Positions 34,376 through 43,116 of a stretch of DNA of 64,000 nucleotides are shown here, piece by piece (the stretch's first letter is position 1; the number at the start of each line of letters is the position of its first letter). The translations under genes and the position numbers were made by a program. Origin of the DNA: Kitasatospora sp. MAA19 (GTDB lineage: Bacteria > Actinomycetota > Actinomycetes > Streptomycetales > Streptomycetaceae). Below the pieces are notes generated by a model. It was given only the letters and a program-made list of their open reading frames with translations. It did no database searches and was not told the origin of the DNA. The stretch is taken from positions 124,001-188,000 of the forward strand of contig NZ_JARXYZ010000011.1 in assembly GCF_029894125.1 (NCBI RefSeq), given 5' to 3'.

Positions 34376-35818
34376 TCAGCCGCCGTTGCGCGCGTGCAGG
34401 TGGTCGTGCGCGACGGCCTGGGCGGCCTGCGGATTGCGGCGCTTGAGCACCTGGTAGCCGACCACCAGCAGCACGGCCCAGCACGGGAAGACGTACAGCG
34501 AGATCCGGCTGCTCGCGTCGAAGGCGATCAGCACCACGACCAGGACGAGGAAGGCGAGCGCGGCCCAGCTGGTCCAGACGCCGCCCGGCGCCTTGAAGGT
34601 GGGCGGCGGCAGGTGGCCGGACCGCCAGGCCTTCCGGTAGCGGATCTGGCAGATCAGGATCATCGCCCAGGTCCACAGGCCGCAGACGGTGGCGACGGAG
34701 GTGATGTACTCGAACGCCTTGGCCGGGACGAGGTAGTTGAGCACCACGCCGGCGCCCATCAGCAGGCAGGAGACGGTGATCGCGAAGGCCGGGGTGCGGC
34801 GGGAGTTGAGCCCGGTGAGCCGCCCGGGGGCCTGGCCGCGCAGGGCGAGGTCGCGCAGCATGCGGCCGGTGGAGTACATCCCGGAGTTGCAGGAGGAGAG
34901 CGCGGCGGTGAGCACCACGAAGTTGATGATGCCGGCCGCCGCCGGGATGCCGATCTTGCCGAAGGCGGCGACGAACGGGCTGACGCCCGGCTGGAACTCG
35001 GTCCACGGCACGAGCGCGAGGATGACCGCCAGGGCGCCGATGTAGAACAGCGCGATGCGCCAGGGCAGCGTGTTGATGGCGCGCGGCAGGGTCTTCTCGG
35101 GGTTCTCGCTCTCGCCCGCGGTGACGCCGACGAGTTCGACGCCCAGGTAGGCGAACATGACGATCTGCAGGGTCATCACGGTGGCGCCGATGCCCTTGGG
35201 GAAGAAGCCTCCGTTCTGCCACAGATGGGTGATCGACGCGGTGTCACCGGCCTTGCTGAAGCCCAGGGTGAGGACGCCGACGCCGATCAGGATCATGCCG
35301 ATGATGGCGGTGACCTTGACCATGGAGAACCAGAACTCGATCTCGCCGAACAGCTTCACCGAGATCAGGTTGGCCGCGTAGAGGATCACCAGGAAGGTCA
35401 GCGCGCTGATCCACTGCGGGATGTCGGGCGCCCAGAACCGCACGTACACGGCGGCGGCGGTGGTCTCCGCCATGCCGGTGACGACCCAGAACAGCCAGTA
35501 CGTCCAGCCGGTCACGTAACCGGCGAACGGGCCCAGGAACTCCCGCGCGTACTCGGCGAAGCTGCCGGAGACCGGGCGGTAGGTGAGGAGTTCGCCGAGG
35601 GCCCGCATGATCGCGAAGATCACCACGCCGGCGACGGCGTAGGAGAGGATCAGGCTCGGGCCGGACCTGGAGATCGCGGTGCCCGCACCGAGGAAGAGGC
35701 CGGTGCCGATGGCACCGCCGATCGCGATCATCTGGATCTGGCGGCTGCCCAGCCCGCGGTGATAGCCCTCCTCGTCCGGTGTCGGGTCGACCACGTCGTC
35801 GTACAGCTGCTCGGCCAT
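34376..35818 (-). CDS. Amino-acid permease (APC family, AnsP/CycA-like)
   Basis: 480 residues, about 12 membrane helices. The family start RQIQMIAIGGAIGTGLFLGAG, GVELVGVTAGESENPEKTLPRAIN and the conserved EFWFSMVKVTAII segment fit the AAT branch (asparagine, D-Ser/Ala/Gly type permeases). ATG at 35818; an upstream ATG at about 35890 is possible but less likely. The gene has no coupled partner. Substrate not deducible. Confidence 0.92.
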   Translation of the reverse strand: MAEQLYDDVVDPTPDEEGYHRGLGSRQIQMIAIGGAIGTGLFLGAGTAISRSGPSLILSYAVAGVVIFAIMRALGELLTYRPVSGSFAEYAREFLGPFAGYVTGWTYWLFWVVTGMAETTAAAVYVRFWAPDIPQWISALTFLVILYAANLISVKLFGEIEFWFSMVKVTAIIGMILIGVGVLTLGFSKAGDTASITHLWQNGGFFPKGIGATVMTLQIVMFAYLGVELVGVTAGESENPEKTLPRAINTLPWRIALFYIGALAVILALVPWTEFQPGVSPFVAAFGKIGIPAAAGIINFVVLTAALSSCNSGMYSTGRMLRDLALRGQAPGRLTGLNSRRTPAFAITVSCLLMGAGVVLNYLVPAKAFEYITSVATVCGLWTWAMILICQIRYRKAWRSGHLPPPTFKAPGGVWTSWAALAFLVLVVVLIAFDASSRISLYVFPCWAVLLVVGYQVLKRRNPQAAQAVAHDHLHARNGG

Positions 35819-36005
35819 GGTGCACCGTCCTGGGTGGGTCTCGTGGGGTGCAGAAGTCGTACCACGCAGGGTCCGGATAGCGGCGTTCATCTGAGCGTTA
35901 TTTGAGCATGACCTGATATGGTTTGCCCGATTTAACCGGAAATGCCCCGACCGCCCGTCCACATGCTGGACGAAACGGCCGGGGCTTGCCCGAAAGCGGG
36001 CAGGA

Positions 36006-36578
36006 TCAGTCCGCGATCGCCTCCAGCAGCGTCTCCTGGAGCGCCCCCAGCCAGACGTACGCCATCACCAGCGGCTTGCGGTCGTCCTCGTCCGGCAACT
36101 CGTAGAGCTCCTCGTCGTCCTCGCTGACCTCCAGCTGGACGCCCAGGGTCAGCCGCAGGTCGTTGAGCGCGCCCAGCCAGCGCAGGCAGTCGGCCGGGTC
36201 CAGCTTGAGCACCCCGCCCTCGCCGCCGAGCCGGTCGAGCATCCGGACGACGTGCAGCGCGTCCTCGCGCTTGCGGGCCCGCAGATCCACCTCGGTGTAG
36301 CGGCGGAACTCGCCCGAGGCGGCGCGGCTCTCCGGGTCCTCCGGCTTGGCCGGGTCGCCGTAGGCGTCCGGGAAGAGCCGCGCGAGCATCGGATTGGCCG
36401 GCGCCTCCGTCGGGCCCTCGGCGAACAGCGCGGCCAGCGGATCGCCGCCGTCCCCGCCCGGGCCGGGCCCGATCATCTGCACCATCCCCACCTCCAGGGA
36501 GCGCAGGATGGAGACCTCCAGCTCGTCCAGCGCGATCGCCGCACTGCCGCCGCCGGCACTCTCGAACAACCCAGCCAT
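36006..36578 (-). CDS. DUF2017 domain protein
   Basis: 190 residues, the DUF2017 family found almost always next to clpS in actinobacteria. LDELEVSILRSLEVGMVQMI and LRWLGALNDLRLTLGVQLEV are conserved blocks; the rest is acidic and helical. No membrane or catalytic motif. The 91-base gap from clpS on the same strand suggests one operon. Likely linked to the ClpS/ClpP degradation pathway, from context. Confidence 0.9.
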   Translation of the reverse strand: MAGLFESAGGGSAAIALDELEVSILRSLEVGMVQMIGPGPGGDGGDPLAALFAEGPTEAPANPMLARLFPDAYGDPAKPEDPESRAASGEFRRYTEVDLRARKREDALHVVRMLDRLGGEGGVLKLDPADCLRWLGALNDLRLTLGVQLEVSEDDEELYELPDEDDRKPLVMAYVWLGALQETLLEAIAD

Positions 36579-36669
36579 GTCTATCGGTCAACCCGTCTTC
36601 GTCGTCTCGGGTGGGTACTGGCTCCGCGGGCCCGCGGCCAGTCGTACCCGCGGCCAGTCGCACCCGCGG

Positions 36670-36963
36670 TCAGTCGTGCTGCAACGTCGCCCACAGGCCG
36701 TAGCCGTGCATCGCCTGGACGTCGCGCTCCATCTCCTCACGGGAGCCGCTGGACACCACCGCCCGGCCCTTGGTGTGCACGTCCATCATCAGCTTCCGGG
36801 CCTTGTCCTTCGGGTAGCCGAAGTAGGCCTGGAAGACGTACTGGACGTAGCTCATCAGGTTGACCGGGTCGTTGTGCACGATGGTCACCCAGGGCGTGTC
36901 CGGCTCCGTCACCGGCAGTCCTTCGACCTCCGGGCGCTCGATCTCCACGGGCGCGACACTCAC
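36670..36963 (-). CDS. clpS: ATP-dependent Clp protease adaptor ClpS
   Basis: 97 residues from the GTG at 36963, chosen for GAGGAGGA nine bases upstream; a GTG 11 codons further up is also open. DTPWVTIVHNDPVNLMSYV (the ND-P-V-N N-degron pocket), VFQAYFGYPKDKARKLMMDVH and HGYGLWATLQ are complete. ClpS delivers N-degron substrates to ClpAP/ClpCP. Divergent from pncB with DUF2017 downstream. Confidence 0.95.
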   Translation of the reverse strand: MSVAPVEIERPEVEGLPVTEPDTPWVTIVHNDPVNLMSYVQYVFQAYFGYPKDKARKLMMDVHTKGRAVVSSGSREEMERDVQAMHGYGLWATLQHD

Positions 36964-37067
36964 CGCCGGGTCCTCCTCGCTGCGCAGTCCGTCCACGCCT
37001 CTTCAGCCCCATGCTGCCATCCGAGGGATCCCCGGGCGATTCCGGCCCGGGTCCCACCACGAGAAAT

Positions 37068-37080
37068 CGTCACTCTGACG
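37068..37080 (+). promoter_or_regulatory. Palindrome CGTCA-CTC-TGACG upstream of pncB
   Basis: 13-bp element with 5-bp arms, 25 bases ahead of pncB and close to a TAGCAT-type -10. Could be a site for an NAD-metabolism repressor; no regulator gene is seen here. Confidence 0.4.
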
Positions 37081-37104
37081 CTAAGTGGTAGTAGCATCAT
37101 CCGC

Positions 37105-38421
37105 ATGGACGCCACTTCAGTGCGCGCGGCCGGTTCGACCGCGCTCCTCACCGACCGCTACGAGCTCACCATGCTGCAGGCCGCCCTGCGCAGCGGGGCC
37201 GCGCACCGCCGCTCCGTGTTCGAGGTGTTCACCCGCCGCCTGCCCAACGGCCGCCGCTACGGTGTCATGGCGGGCACCGGCCGAGTGCTCGACGCCGTCG
37301 AGAACTTCCGCTTCTCCCCCGCCCAGCTCGACTGGCTGGCGGGCCAGGGCGTGGTCGACGACGACACCCTGCGCTACCTCGCCGACTACCGCTTCGGCGG
37401 TGACATCCACGGCTACCCCGAGGGCGAGATCTACTTCCCCGGCTCGCCGCTGCTCACCGTCGAGGGCAGCTTCGCCGAGGCGGTGATCCTGGAGACGGTG
37501 ATCCTGTCGATCCTCAACCACGACTCGGCGATCGCGGCCGCCGCCTCCCGGATGACCGCCGCCGCCGGCGGCCGCCCGGTGATCGAGATGGGCGCCCGGC
37601 GCGCCCACGAGCACGCCGCCGTCGCCGCCGCCCGGGCCGCGTACGTGGCCGGCTTCGCCGCCACCTCCGACCTGGAGGCCGGCTTCACCCACGGCATCCC
37701 CACCACCGGCACCGCCGCGCACGCCTTCACCCTGGTCCACGACAGCGAGCGGGACGCCTTCCGCGCGCAGATCGCCTCCATGGGCAAGGGCACCACGCTG
37801 CTGGTCGACACCTTCGACCTGCGCGAGGCCGTCCGCACCGCCGTCGAGGTGGCCGGCCCTGAACTGGGCGCCGTCCGGATCGACTCCGGCGACCTCACCC
37901 TGCTGGCCCACCGGGTCCGCCGCCAGTTGGACGAGCTCGGCGCCGAGAAGACCCGGATCATCGTCACCTCCGACCTCGACGAGTACGCCATCGCCGCGCT
38001 CGCCGCCGCCCCGGTGGACGGCTACGGCGTCGGCACCAGCCTGGTCACCGGCAGCGGCCACCCGACCTGCGCGATGGTCTACAAGCTGGTCGCCCGCGCC
38101 GAGGCCGAGGACGGGCCGCTGGTGCCGGTGGCCAAGCGCGCGGCCGGCGGCAAGAGCAGCATCGGCGGCCGCAAGTGGGCCGCCCGCCGGCCCGACGCCG
38201 ACGGCGTCGCCGAGGCCGAGGTGGTCGGCACCGGGGCGGTCCCCGCCGCCCTGGAACCCCACCTGATGCAGGTGCCGCTGGTGCGGGCCGGCCGGGTCGT
38301 CGGCCGCGAACCGCTCACCGCCGCCCGCGAACGGCACATCCGGGCCCGGGCCGCGCTGCCGCTGTCGGCCACCCAGCTCTCCAAGGGCGACCCGGTCCTG
38401 CCGACCGAACTCCTCCTCTGA
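37105..38421 (+). CDS. pncB: Nicotinate phosphoribosyltransferase
   Basis: 438 residues. Converts nicotinate and PRPP to nicotinate mononucleotide with ATP hydrolysis. LLTDRYELTMLQAALRSG at the start, FEVFTRRLPNGRRYGVMAG, GARRAHEHAA, VRIDSGDLTLLAHRVRRQLDEL and DGYGVGTSLVTG mark the family; Ser/Thr-rich phosphate loop near the latter. Forms the NAD salvage pair with the nicotinamidase gene downstream. Divergent from clpS. Confidence 0.95.
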   Translation: MDATSVRAAGSTALLTDRYELTMLQAALRSGAAHRRSVFEVFTRRLPNGRRYGVMAGTGRVLDAVENFRFSPAQLDWLAGQGVVDDDTLRYLADYRFGGDIHGYPEGEIYFPGSPLLTVEGSFAEAVILETVILSILNHDSAIAAAASRMTAAAGGRPVIEMGARRAHEHAAVAAARAAYVAGFAATSDLEAGFTHGIPTTGTAAHAFTLVHDSERDAFRAQIASMGKGTTLLVDTFDLREAVRTAVEVAGPELGAVRIDSGDLTLLAHRVRRQLDELGAEKTRIIVTSDLDEYAIAALAAAPVDGYGVGTSLVTGSGHPTCAMVYKLVARAEAEDGPLVPVAKRAAGGKSSIGGRKWAARRPDADGVAEAEVVGTGAVPAALEPHLMQVPLVRAGRVVGREPLTAARERHIRARAALPLSATQLSKGDPVLPTELLL

Positions 38422-38632
38422 CCCGGCCCCGGACGACCGACGCGACCCGGCGGACGGCCCCGGGGCCCGCCCCAGGCCTTCCGCCCCCGCGCGCCACTCC
38501 CTAAAGTCAGCCGTAGAGTTCCCCTGGAGCTCCCCGAGAACCCCCGAGCCCCGCAGCGGGCCGAGCACTCCCGAGGGCTCCCCCACTCGGGGCCGCCACC
38601 GTCGCCGCCCCCCACATCCGAGGATGCGAGCC

Positions 38633-39223
38633 ATGCACCGGGCACTGATCGTCGTCGACGTGCAGAACGACTTCTGCGAGGGCGGCAGCCTGGCCGTCGC
38701 CGGCGGCGCCGAGGTGGCCGCCGCCATCACCGACCTGATCGCCGAGTCCTCCCCCGGTTACCAGCACATCCTCGCCACCCGCGACCACCACATCGACCCG
38801 GGCGACCACTTCTCCGACGAGCCCGACTACGTCAACAGCTGGCCGGTGCACTGTGTCGCCGGCACCGAGGGCGTGGGCTTCCACCCCAACTTCGCCCCGG
38901 CCGTCATCTCCGGCGCGGTCGAGGCGGTCTTCGACAAGGGCGCCTACTCGGCGGCGTACAGCGGCTTCGAGGGGCTGGACGAGAACAACCGCGGCCCGGT
39001 GGAGTGGCTGCGCGAGCGGCAGGTCGACGAGATCGACGTGGTCGGCCTCGCCACCGACCACTGCGTCCGGGCCACCGCCCTGGACGCCGCCCGGGCCGGC
39101 TTCACCACCCGCATCCTGCTCGACCTCACCGCCGGTGTCGCGCCGGAGACCACCGCCGCCGCGCTGGCCGAACTGCGGGCCGCCGGGGTCGAGTTGGTCG
39201 GCACCCCGGTGGTGAGGCCCTAG
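38633..39223 (+). CDS. pncA: Nicotinamidase/pyrazinamidase (isochorismatase family)
   Basis: 196 residues from the ATG at 38633, chosen because GAGGA lies upstream; an ATG three codons earlier lacks a ribosome site. Triad Asp9 (VVDVQNDF), Lys102 (FDKGAYS), Cys144 (ATDHCVRAT); metal ligands Asp51, His53 and His59 in TRDHHIDPGDHF. It deamidates nicotinamide to nicotinate for PncB, encoded just upstream on the same strand. Confidence 0.95.
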   Translation: MHRALIVVDVQNDFCEGGSLAVAGGAEVAAAITDLIAESSPGYQHILATRDHHIDPGDHFSDEPDYVNSWPVHCVAGTEGVGFHPNFAPAVISGAVEAVFDKGAYSAAYSGFEGLDENNRGPVEWLRERQVDEIDVVGLATDHCVRATALDAARAGFTTRILLDLTAGVAPETTAAALAELRAAGVELVGTPVVRP

Positions 39224-39242
39224 TGTCCTGCCGGGGCGGACT

Positions 39243-40250
39243 CTAGTCGACCATCAGCTCCACCACGTCCGTACCGCCCACCTGGAAGGCCTCGCGGAGT
39301 TCGGCGCCGACCGCGTCCCGGTCGGCCGCGAGCCGGGCGCCGGAGACGTACACCACCCGGATCCCCAGGTACTCCATCCGGTGCTGGCCGCCGCGCACCC
39401 AGGCGGCCTCGCCCTCGCTGACGCAGCGCAGGTCCGAGTCCACCTCCAACGCGACGCCCCGCTCCGGCCAGTAGAGGTCCGGGACGGCGATGAACGTGCC
39501 GCCGCGCATCCGCAGTTCGGGGCCGGCCAGCGGGACGGGCAGCAGGCACTCGTCCACCAGCTCGCCGACCCGGTCCAGGACGAAGTCCCGCTCGCCGGCC
39601 AGTAGTTCGTCCAGCGCGGCGCGCACCCGGGGCTCGCCGGTCAGCCCGGACTCGGTCAGCTCGGCCGCCAACTCCCGTACCGTGCACCGGCTGTCGGGCC
39701 GGGAGACGGCCTCTCGCAGCACCTCCCGCACCGGCATCGGGACGCCGGCCCCCTCCTCGGTCCACTCGCACAGCGCGTCCGCGACCGCCCGGGCGACCGG
39801 CGCGCAGGCCAGGCCGTGCACCGACCGGGCCACCAACTCCCGTCCGGTGCGCCGGATCCGCACCTCGCCGGCATCCTTCAGCCGACGCTGACGGGGCACC
39901 AGGACGTCCACCCCGGTCACCGCGGGCAGCCGGGGCACCGCGGCGAAGCCGTACAGCGCGAGCGCGGCCGCACCGGTGATCACCGCCCCCTCGCGACGGC
40001 CCTCCTCGCGGCCGTTCTGCGCCGCGTACAGCAGCGCGGCCCACAGCCGTTGCTCCGGGGTCGGCCCGTCGGACTGCAGCAGGTAGACCCGGGGCAGCAG
40101 CCGCCGCCAGGGCCCGCCGCGACGGCAGTGCTCGGTGATGACCCGGGCCGGCACACCACGGGCGCGCAACTGGCTCGCGGTGACGACGTTCTGTTGACGC
40201 TTCGCCAGCTCCTCCAGGGACGGTGGCGGCGTGGGAATCCGGTAGCTCAT
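39243..40250 (-). CDS. Uncharacterised actinobacterial protein with AbiEi-like and endonuclease-like parts
   Basis: 335 residues from the ATG at 40250. The first 65 residues resemble a winged-helix/AbiEi-antitoxin start (LEELAKRQQNVVTASQLRARGVPARVITEHCRRG). The C-terminus has a restriction-endonuclease-like strand pattern: PDLYWPERGVALEVDSDLRC and QHRMEYLGIRVVYVSG, similar to DUF559/VSR folds. These proteins are abundant in Streptomyces, with unknown role; the toxin-antitoxin link is only by domain resemblance. Its stop is 20 bases from pncA. Confidence 0.7.
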   Translation of the reverse strand: MSYRIPTPPPSLEELAKRQQNVVTASQLRARGVPARVITEHCRRGGPWRRLLPRVYLLQSDGPTPEQRLWAALLYAAQNGREEGRREGAVITGAAALALYGFAAVPRLPAVTGVDVLVPRQRRLKDAGEVRIRRTGRELVARSVHGLACAPVARAVADALCEWTEEGAGVPMPVREVLREAVSRPDSRCTVRELAAELTESGLTGEPRVRAALDELLAGERDFVLDRVGELVDECLLPVPLAGPELRMRGGTFIAVPDLYWPERGVALEVDSDLRCVSEGEAAWVRGGQHRMEYLGIRVVYVSGARLAADRDAVGAELREAFQVGGTDVVELMVD

Positions 40251-40506
40251 GCCGACACCATCCCCAACCGCCGCGACCCGCCACCGGCCGCCTGACGCAC
40301 TGTTACCCAACCGTCGCGAAACCGGGATCAGCCTGCACTAAAGTCCCCATACCCTCACCCATTCGGAGTAATTGACGGTCGTCAGGTTGTCGTATCTGAT
40401 CGAAAACGATCGCCCACCAGGCCGCCTGACCCAGAGTGACCAAGGGCATACGCCGAGGGACCCTCCGCGCGTCAATCCCGCCCCTGGAATTGCCTAGGCT
40501 TACGTC

Positions 40507-41067
40507 ATGTCACGTGACGAGACCGCCGGCCTCCGCGCGGCCCAGCTCCGCCTCGGCCGTCTGCCCGGATACGTCCGCCGCCCGGACCCGGCCCGCCGCA
40601 GCGGCGAACAGGGCCATACGTACAAGAAGGGCTGGGAGGTCCGCTTCACCGCCCGCAGCGAGGCCGAGATAGCCGAGATCCGCGACCTCGTGGTCGCCGC
40701 CGGGTTCGCCCCGGCCAGACCGTTCTTCAAGGGCCACCAGCTCATCCAGCCGGTCTACGGCATGGCCGCCGTCCAGGCCTACCTGGCCGCGAGACAGGCG
40801 GCCGAGGAACACGCCGCCCGCACCGCGCTCGGCCGCCGACGACGCGCGCCCGGCGGGCACTCCGCCAGTGGGCACCCGACCGGAGGCGGGCACCGGTGCG
40901 AGCGGGAGGAGGCCGCCGCCGGGGCCGCCGCAGCGGCTTCGGCCGCAGCCGCCACCGCCGCCCAACTGGCCCGGCGGCGGGCCATCGAGGCCTTTCCCGC
41001 CCAGGTCGAGCGAGGCAACGCCGTCGACGACCGGATCTCCCCGACGGAGGCCCGCCCCACGTCCTGA
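40507..41067 (+). CDS. Uncharacterised streptomycete protein
   Basis: 186 residues, recognised only as an actinomycete-specific type. Residues 35-100 are conserved-looking (HTYKKGWEVRFTARSEAEIAEI and PFFKGHQLIQPVYGMAAVQAYL). The rest is low-complexity, with a His/Gly tract and an Ala-rich stretch EEAAAGAAAAASAAAATAAQLA. The ATG sits within a 10-bp palindrome GTCACGTGAC (40509-40518). No catalytic motif seen. Confidence 0.68.
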   Translation: MSRDETAGLRAAQLRLGRLPGYVRRPDPARRSGEQGHTYKKGWEVRFTARSEAEIAEIRDLVVAAGFAPARPFFKGHQLIQPVYGMAAVQAYLAARQAAEEHAARTALGRRRRAPGGHSASGHPTGGGHRCEREEAAAGAAAAASAAAATAAQLARRRAIEAFPAQVERGNAVDDRISPTEARPTS

Positions 41068-41089
41068 CGCCGGACCACCCCAGCCGCGC

Positions 41090-41200
41090 CTCGGCCCTCG
41101 GGCTTCGACCCTCGGGCTTCGATCCTCGGCTTCGATCCTTGGATTTCGACTCTCGGGCTTCGGTCCTCGGCTTCGGTCCTCGGGTTTCGACCCTCGGGCC
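41090..41200. repeat. Minisatellite of 13-15 bp units
   Basis: About eight imperfect tandem copies of (C)CCTCGGGCTTCGA with small changes (CTTGGATTTCGA, CTCGGCTTCGGT). They fill the gap between the two genes that end here. Confidence 0.85.
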
Positions 41201-41208
41201 GGACGGCC

Positions 41209-42366
41209 TCAGGCCGCCGGGGCGTGGTCGATGTGCACGGTGGCGGCCAGCAGGCGCGGGACCGCCCGGATCAGCGCCTGCTCCGCCGCCTCCGCCACCC
41301 TGTGCGCCGCCACCACGGTGAGCGCACCGTCCACCACCACGTCCGCCTCGGCGCGCAGCGAGTGCCCGATCCACCGCATCCGCAGCGCGCCCACCCCGCG
41401 CACGCCGTCCACCCCGCGCAGCGCTCCCTCGGCGGCGTCCACCAGGCCCGGGTCCACCCCGTCCATCAGCCGCCGGCCGACCTCGCGCACCGAGCCCCGC
41501 AGCACCACCAGGATCGCCGCCGTGATCAGCAGGCCGACCAGCGGATCCGCCCACGGCAGGCCCAGCCCGACCCCGGCCGCGCCGACCAGCACCGCCAGCG
41601 AGGTCAGGCCGTCGGTGCGGGCGTGCACCCCGTCCGCGACCAGCGCCGCCGAACCGATCCGGCGGCCGGTGCGGATCCGGTAGCGGGCCACCCACTCGTT
41701 GCCGAGGCAGCCGACCAGCGCGGCCGCCGCCACCGCCGCCAGGTGGTCCACCGGCCGGGGATGCAGCAGCCGGTCCACCGCCGCCAGGGCGGTGAAGACC
41801 GCCGACGCGGCGACGGCGAGCACGATCGCCACTCCCGCCAGGTCCTCCGCCCGCCCGTAGCCGTACGTGTAGCGGCGGTTGGCGGCCCGGCGGCCGAGCA
41901 GGAAGGCGATCCCCAGCGGGACGGCGGTCAGCGCGTCCGCGAGGTTGTGCACGGTGTCGCCGAGCAGGGCCACCGAGCCGGAGAGGGCCACAATGGCCCC
42001 CTGGAGCAGCGCGGTGGCGCCGAGCACCACGAGCGAGATCCAGAGGGTGCGCAGCCCCTCGGCGGAGGCCTCCATGGCGGCGTCCACCCGGTCTGCGGCA
42101 TCGTGCGAGTGCGGGCGCAGGACGTGGGCGAGACGATGCCGCAGGGCGGCCGTACGGGAGCGCCCGGGCCCGTGCCGGTGGGCGTGGCCATGGTCGTGGC
42201 CGTGGTCGTGGCCGTGGCCGTGGCCGTGATCGCGGGTGTGGTCGTGATCGCGGGTGTGGTCGTGGGCGTGATCGTTCGCGTGATCGTGGTCGCGATCGTG
42301 GGTGTGGTTGTGCGGGTGGTTGTGCGCGCGCGGCTTCGCGCCGTGGGCGTGGACGTCAGCCTCCAT
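41209..42366 (-). CDS. Cation diffusion facilitator family metal exporter with His/Asp-rich N-terminus
   Basis: 385 residues. The N-terminal 70 residues are built of HDHD/HGH repeats (about 25 His), a metal-binding tail. Six membrane helices follow. Metal-site HxxxD pairs occur in TM2 (GDTVHNLADAL) and TM5 (ADGVHARTDGL). The C-terminal domain is the usual cytosolic fold. CDF proteins exchange Zn2+, Co2+ or similar for protons; the His tail suggests zinc or cobalt/nickel. A 6-5-6 inverted repeat sits just upstream of its start and may be a metalloregulator site. Confidence 0.93.
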   Translation of the reverse strand: MEADVHAHGAKPRAHNHPHNHTHDRDHDHANDHAHDHTRDHDHTRDHGHGHGHDHGHDHGHAHRHGPGRSRTAALRHRLAHVLRPHSHDAADRVDAAMEASAEGLRTLWISLVVLGATALLQGAIVALSGSVALLGDTVHNLADALTAVPLGIAFLLGRRAANRRYTYGYGRAEDLAGVAIVLAVAASAVFTALAAVDRLLHPRPVDHLAAVAAAALVGCLGNEWVARYRIRTGRRIGSAALVADGVHARTDGLTSLAVLVGAAGVGLGLPWADPLVGLLITAAILVVLRGSVREVGRRLMDGVDPGLVDAAEGALRGVDGVRGVGALRMRWIGHSLRAEADVVVDGALTVVAAHRVAEAAEQALIRAVPRLLAATVHIDHAPAA

Positions 42367-42670
42367 AAGGCCTACGGTTGCACATCAACCGACTTGCGGC
42401 TATGGCCGTCCTACACCCTCTGACCAGCTGCGACGTGCTCGCAACTACGCCACCCACGCCACTGCGCCGCCCTCCCCCCGCCGATCTCCCGCCCGGCCGC
42501 CCCACCACCGCTCCACCATCGCGCTCCACCGGTCGACACCGGAACCGGCCGAGCGGCGGCGGGTTCCGGGCATTCAATCCGATTGGTCACCCAGCGCACC
42601 GAGGGCATACCGTAGAGTGAGCACAGATGATCGACCGTCAGAAACCCATCTCCCTTTCCGAGAAGCCGAG
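42367..42670. other. Divergent promoter region CDF/sigma-like
   Basis: 304 bases without a gene. CGGTTG (42375-42380) and CAACCG (42386-42391) form an inverted repeat just before the CDF start. Near the right end, TTGGTC and TACCGT 19 bases apart could be a promoter of the sigma-like gene. Confidence 0.5.
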
Positions 42671-43111
42671 ATGACCATTCGTCACGCGACGTCCGCCGAG
42701 CCACCCCCGGGGCCCGGCGAACCGGAGGACGTACCACTGGAGTTCGCCGCCTTCTGCGAACTCCACCGCCCCCGGTACCTCAGCTACGCCCGGGTGTGGC
42801 TGACCGAACACAGCGCCGCGGCCGCCGCCGTCCAACAGGCGTTCGCCGAAATCGCCGTCCAATGGCGCGAGTTACTGGGCAGCTCCAACCCCACCGCGCA
42901 GGCCTGGCAGATCCTGCGCGGCACCATCGCCGACCACACCCGGCAGGTGCCCGCGACCCCGGACCACCACCCGGCCGACGACGACCTGGCGATCCTGCAC
43001 TACGTGGTCGGCCTCGCCGCCCCCGAGATCGCCGACGTCATCGGCACCGACACCGCCAGCGTGGCCGGCCGGCTCCGGCGCACCATGCTGCGCGAGGCCT
43101 CCGGCTGGTGA
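42671..43111 (+). CDS. Sigma-70/ECF-like regulatory protein with a TTA codon
   Basis: 146 residues. Region 2-like YLSYARVWLTEHSAAAAAVQQAFAEIAVQW and region 4-like LAILHYVVGLAAPEIADVIGTDTASVAGRLRRTML are short for a full ECF sigma factor, so it may be a truncated or sigma-like regulator. Codon 68 (42872-42874) is TTA, rare in this GC-rich genome and read by the bldA tRNA. This makes expression bldA-dependent and probably developmental. ATG with GAGAAG upstream. Confidence 0.8.
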   Translation: MTIRHATSAEPPPGPGEPEDVPLEFAAFCELHRPRYLSYARVWLTEHSAAAAAVQQAFAEIAVQWRELLGSSNPTAQAWQILRGTIADHTRQVPATPDHHPADDDLAILHYVVGLAAPEIADVIGTDTASVAGRLRRTMLREASGW

Positions 43112-43116
43112 GCCCC

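Noticed and set aside
35819..36005. Leader peptide of the HVDLCR type before the amino-acid permease
   Set aside because: The region was translated in the relevant frames and no matching core was found.
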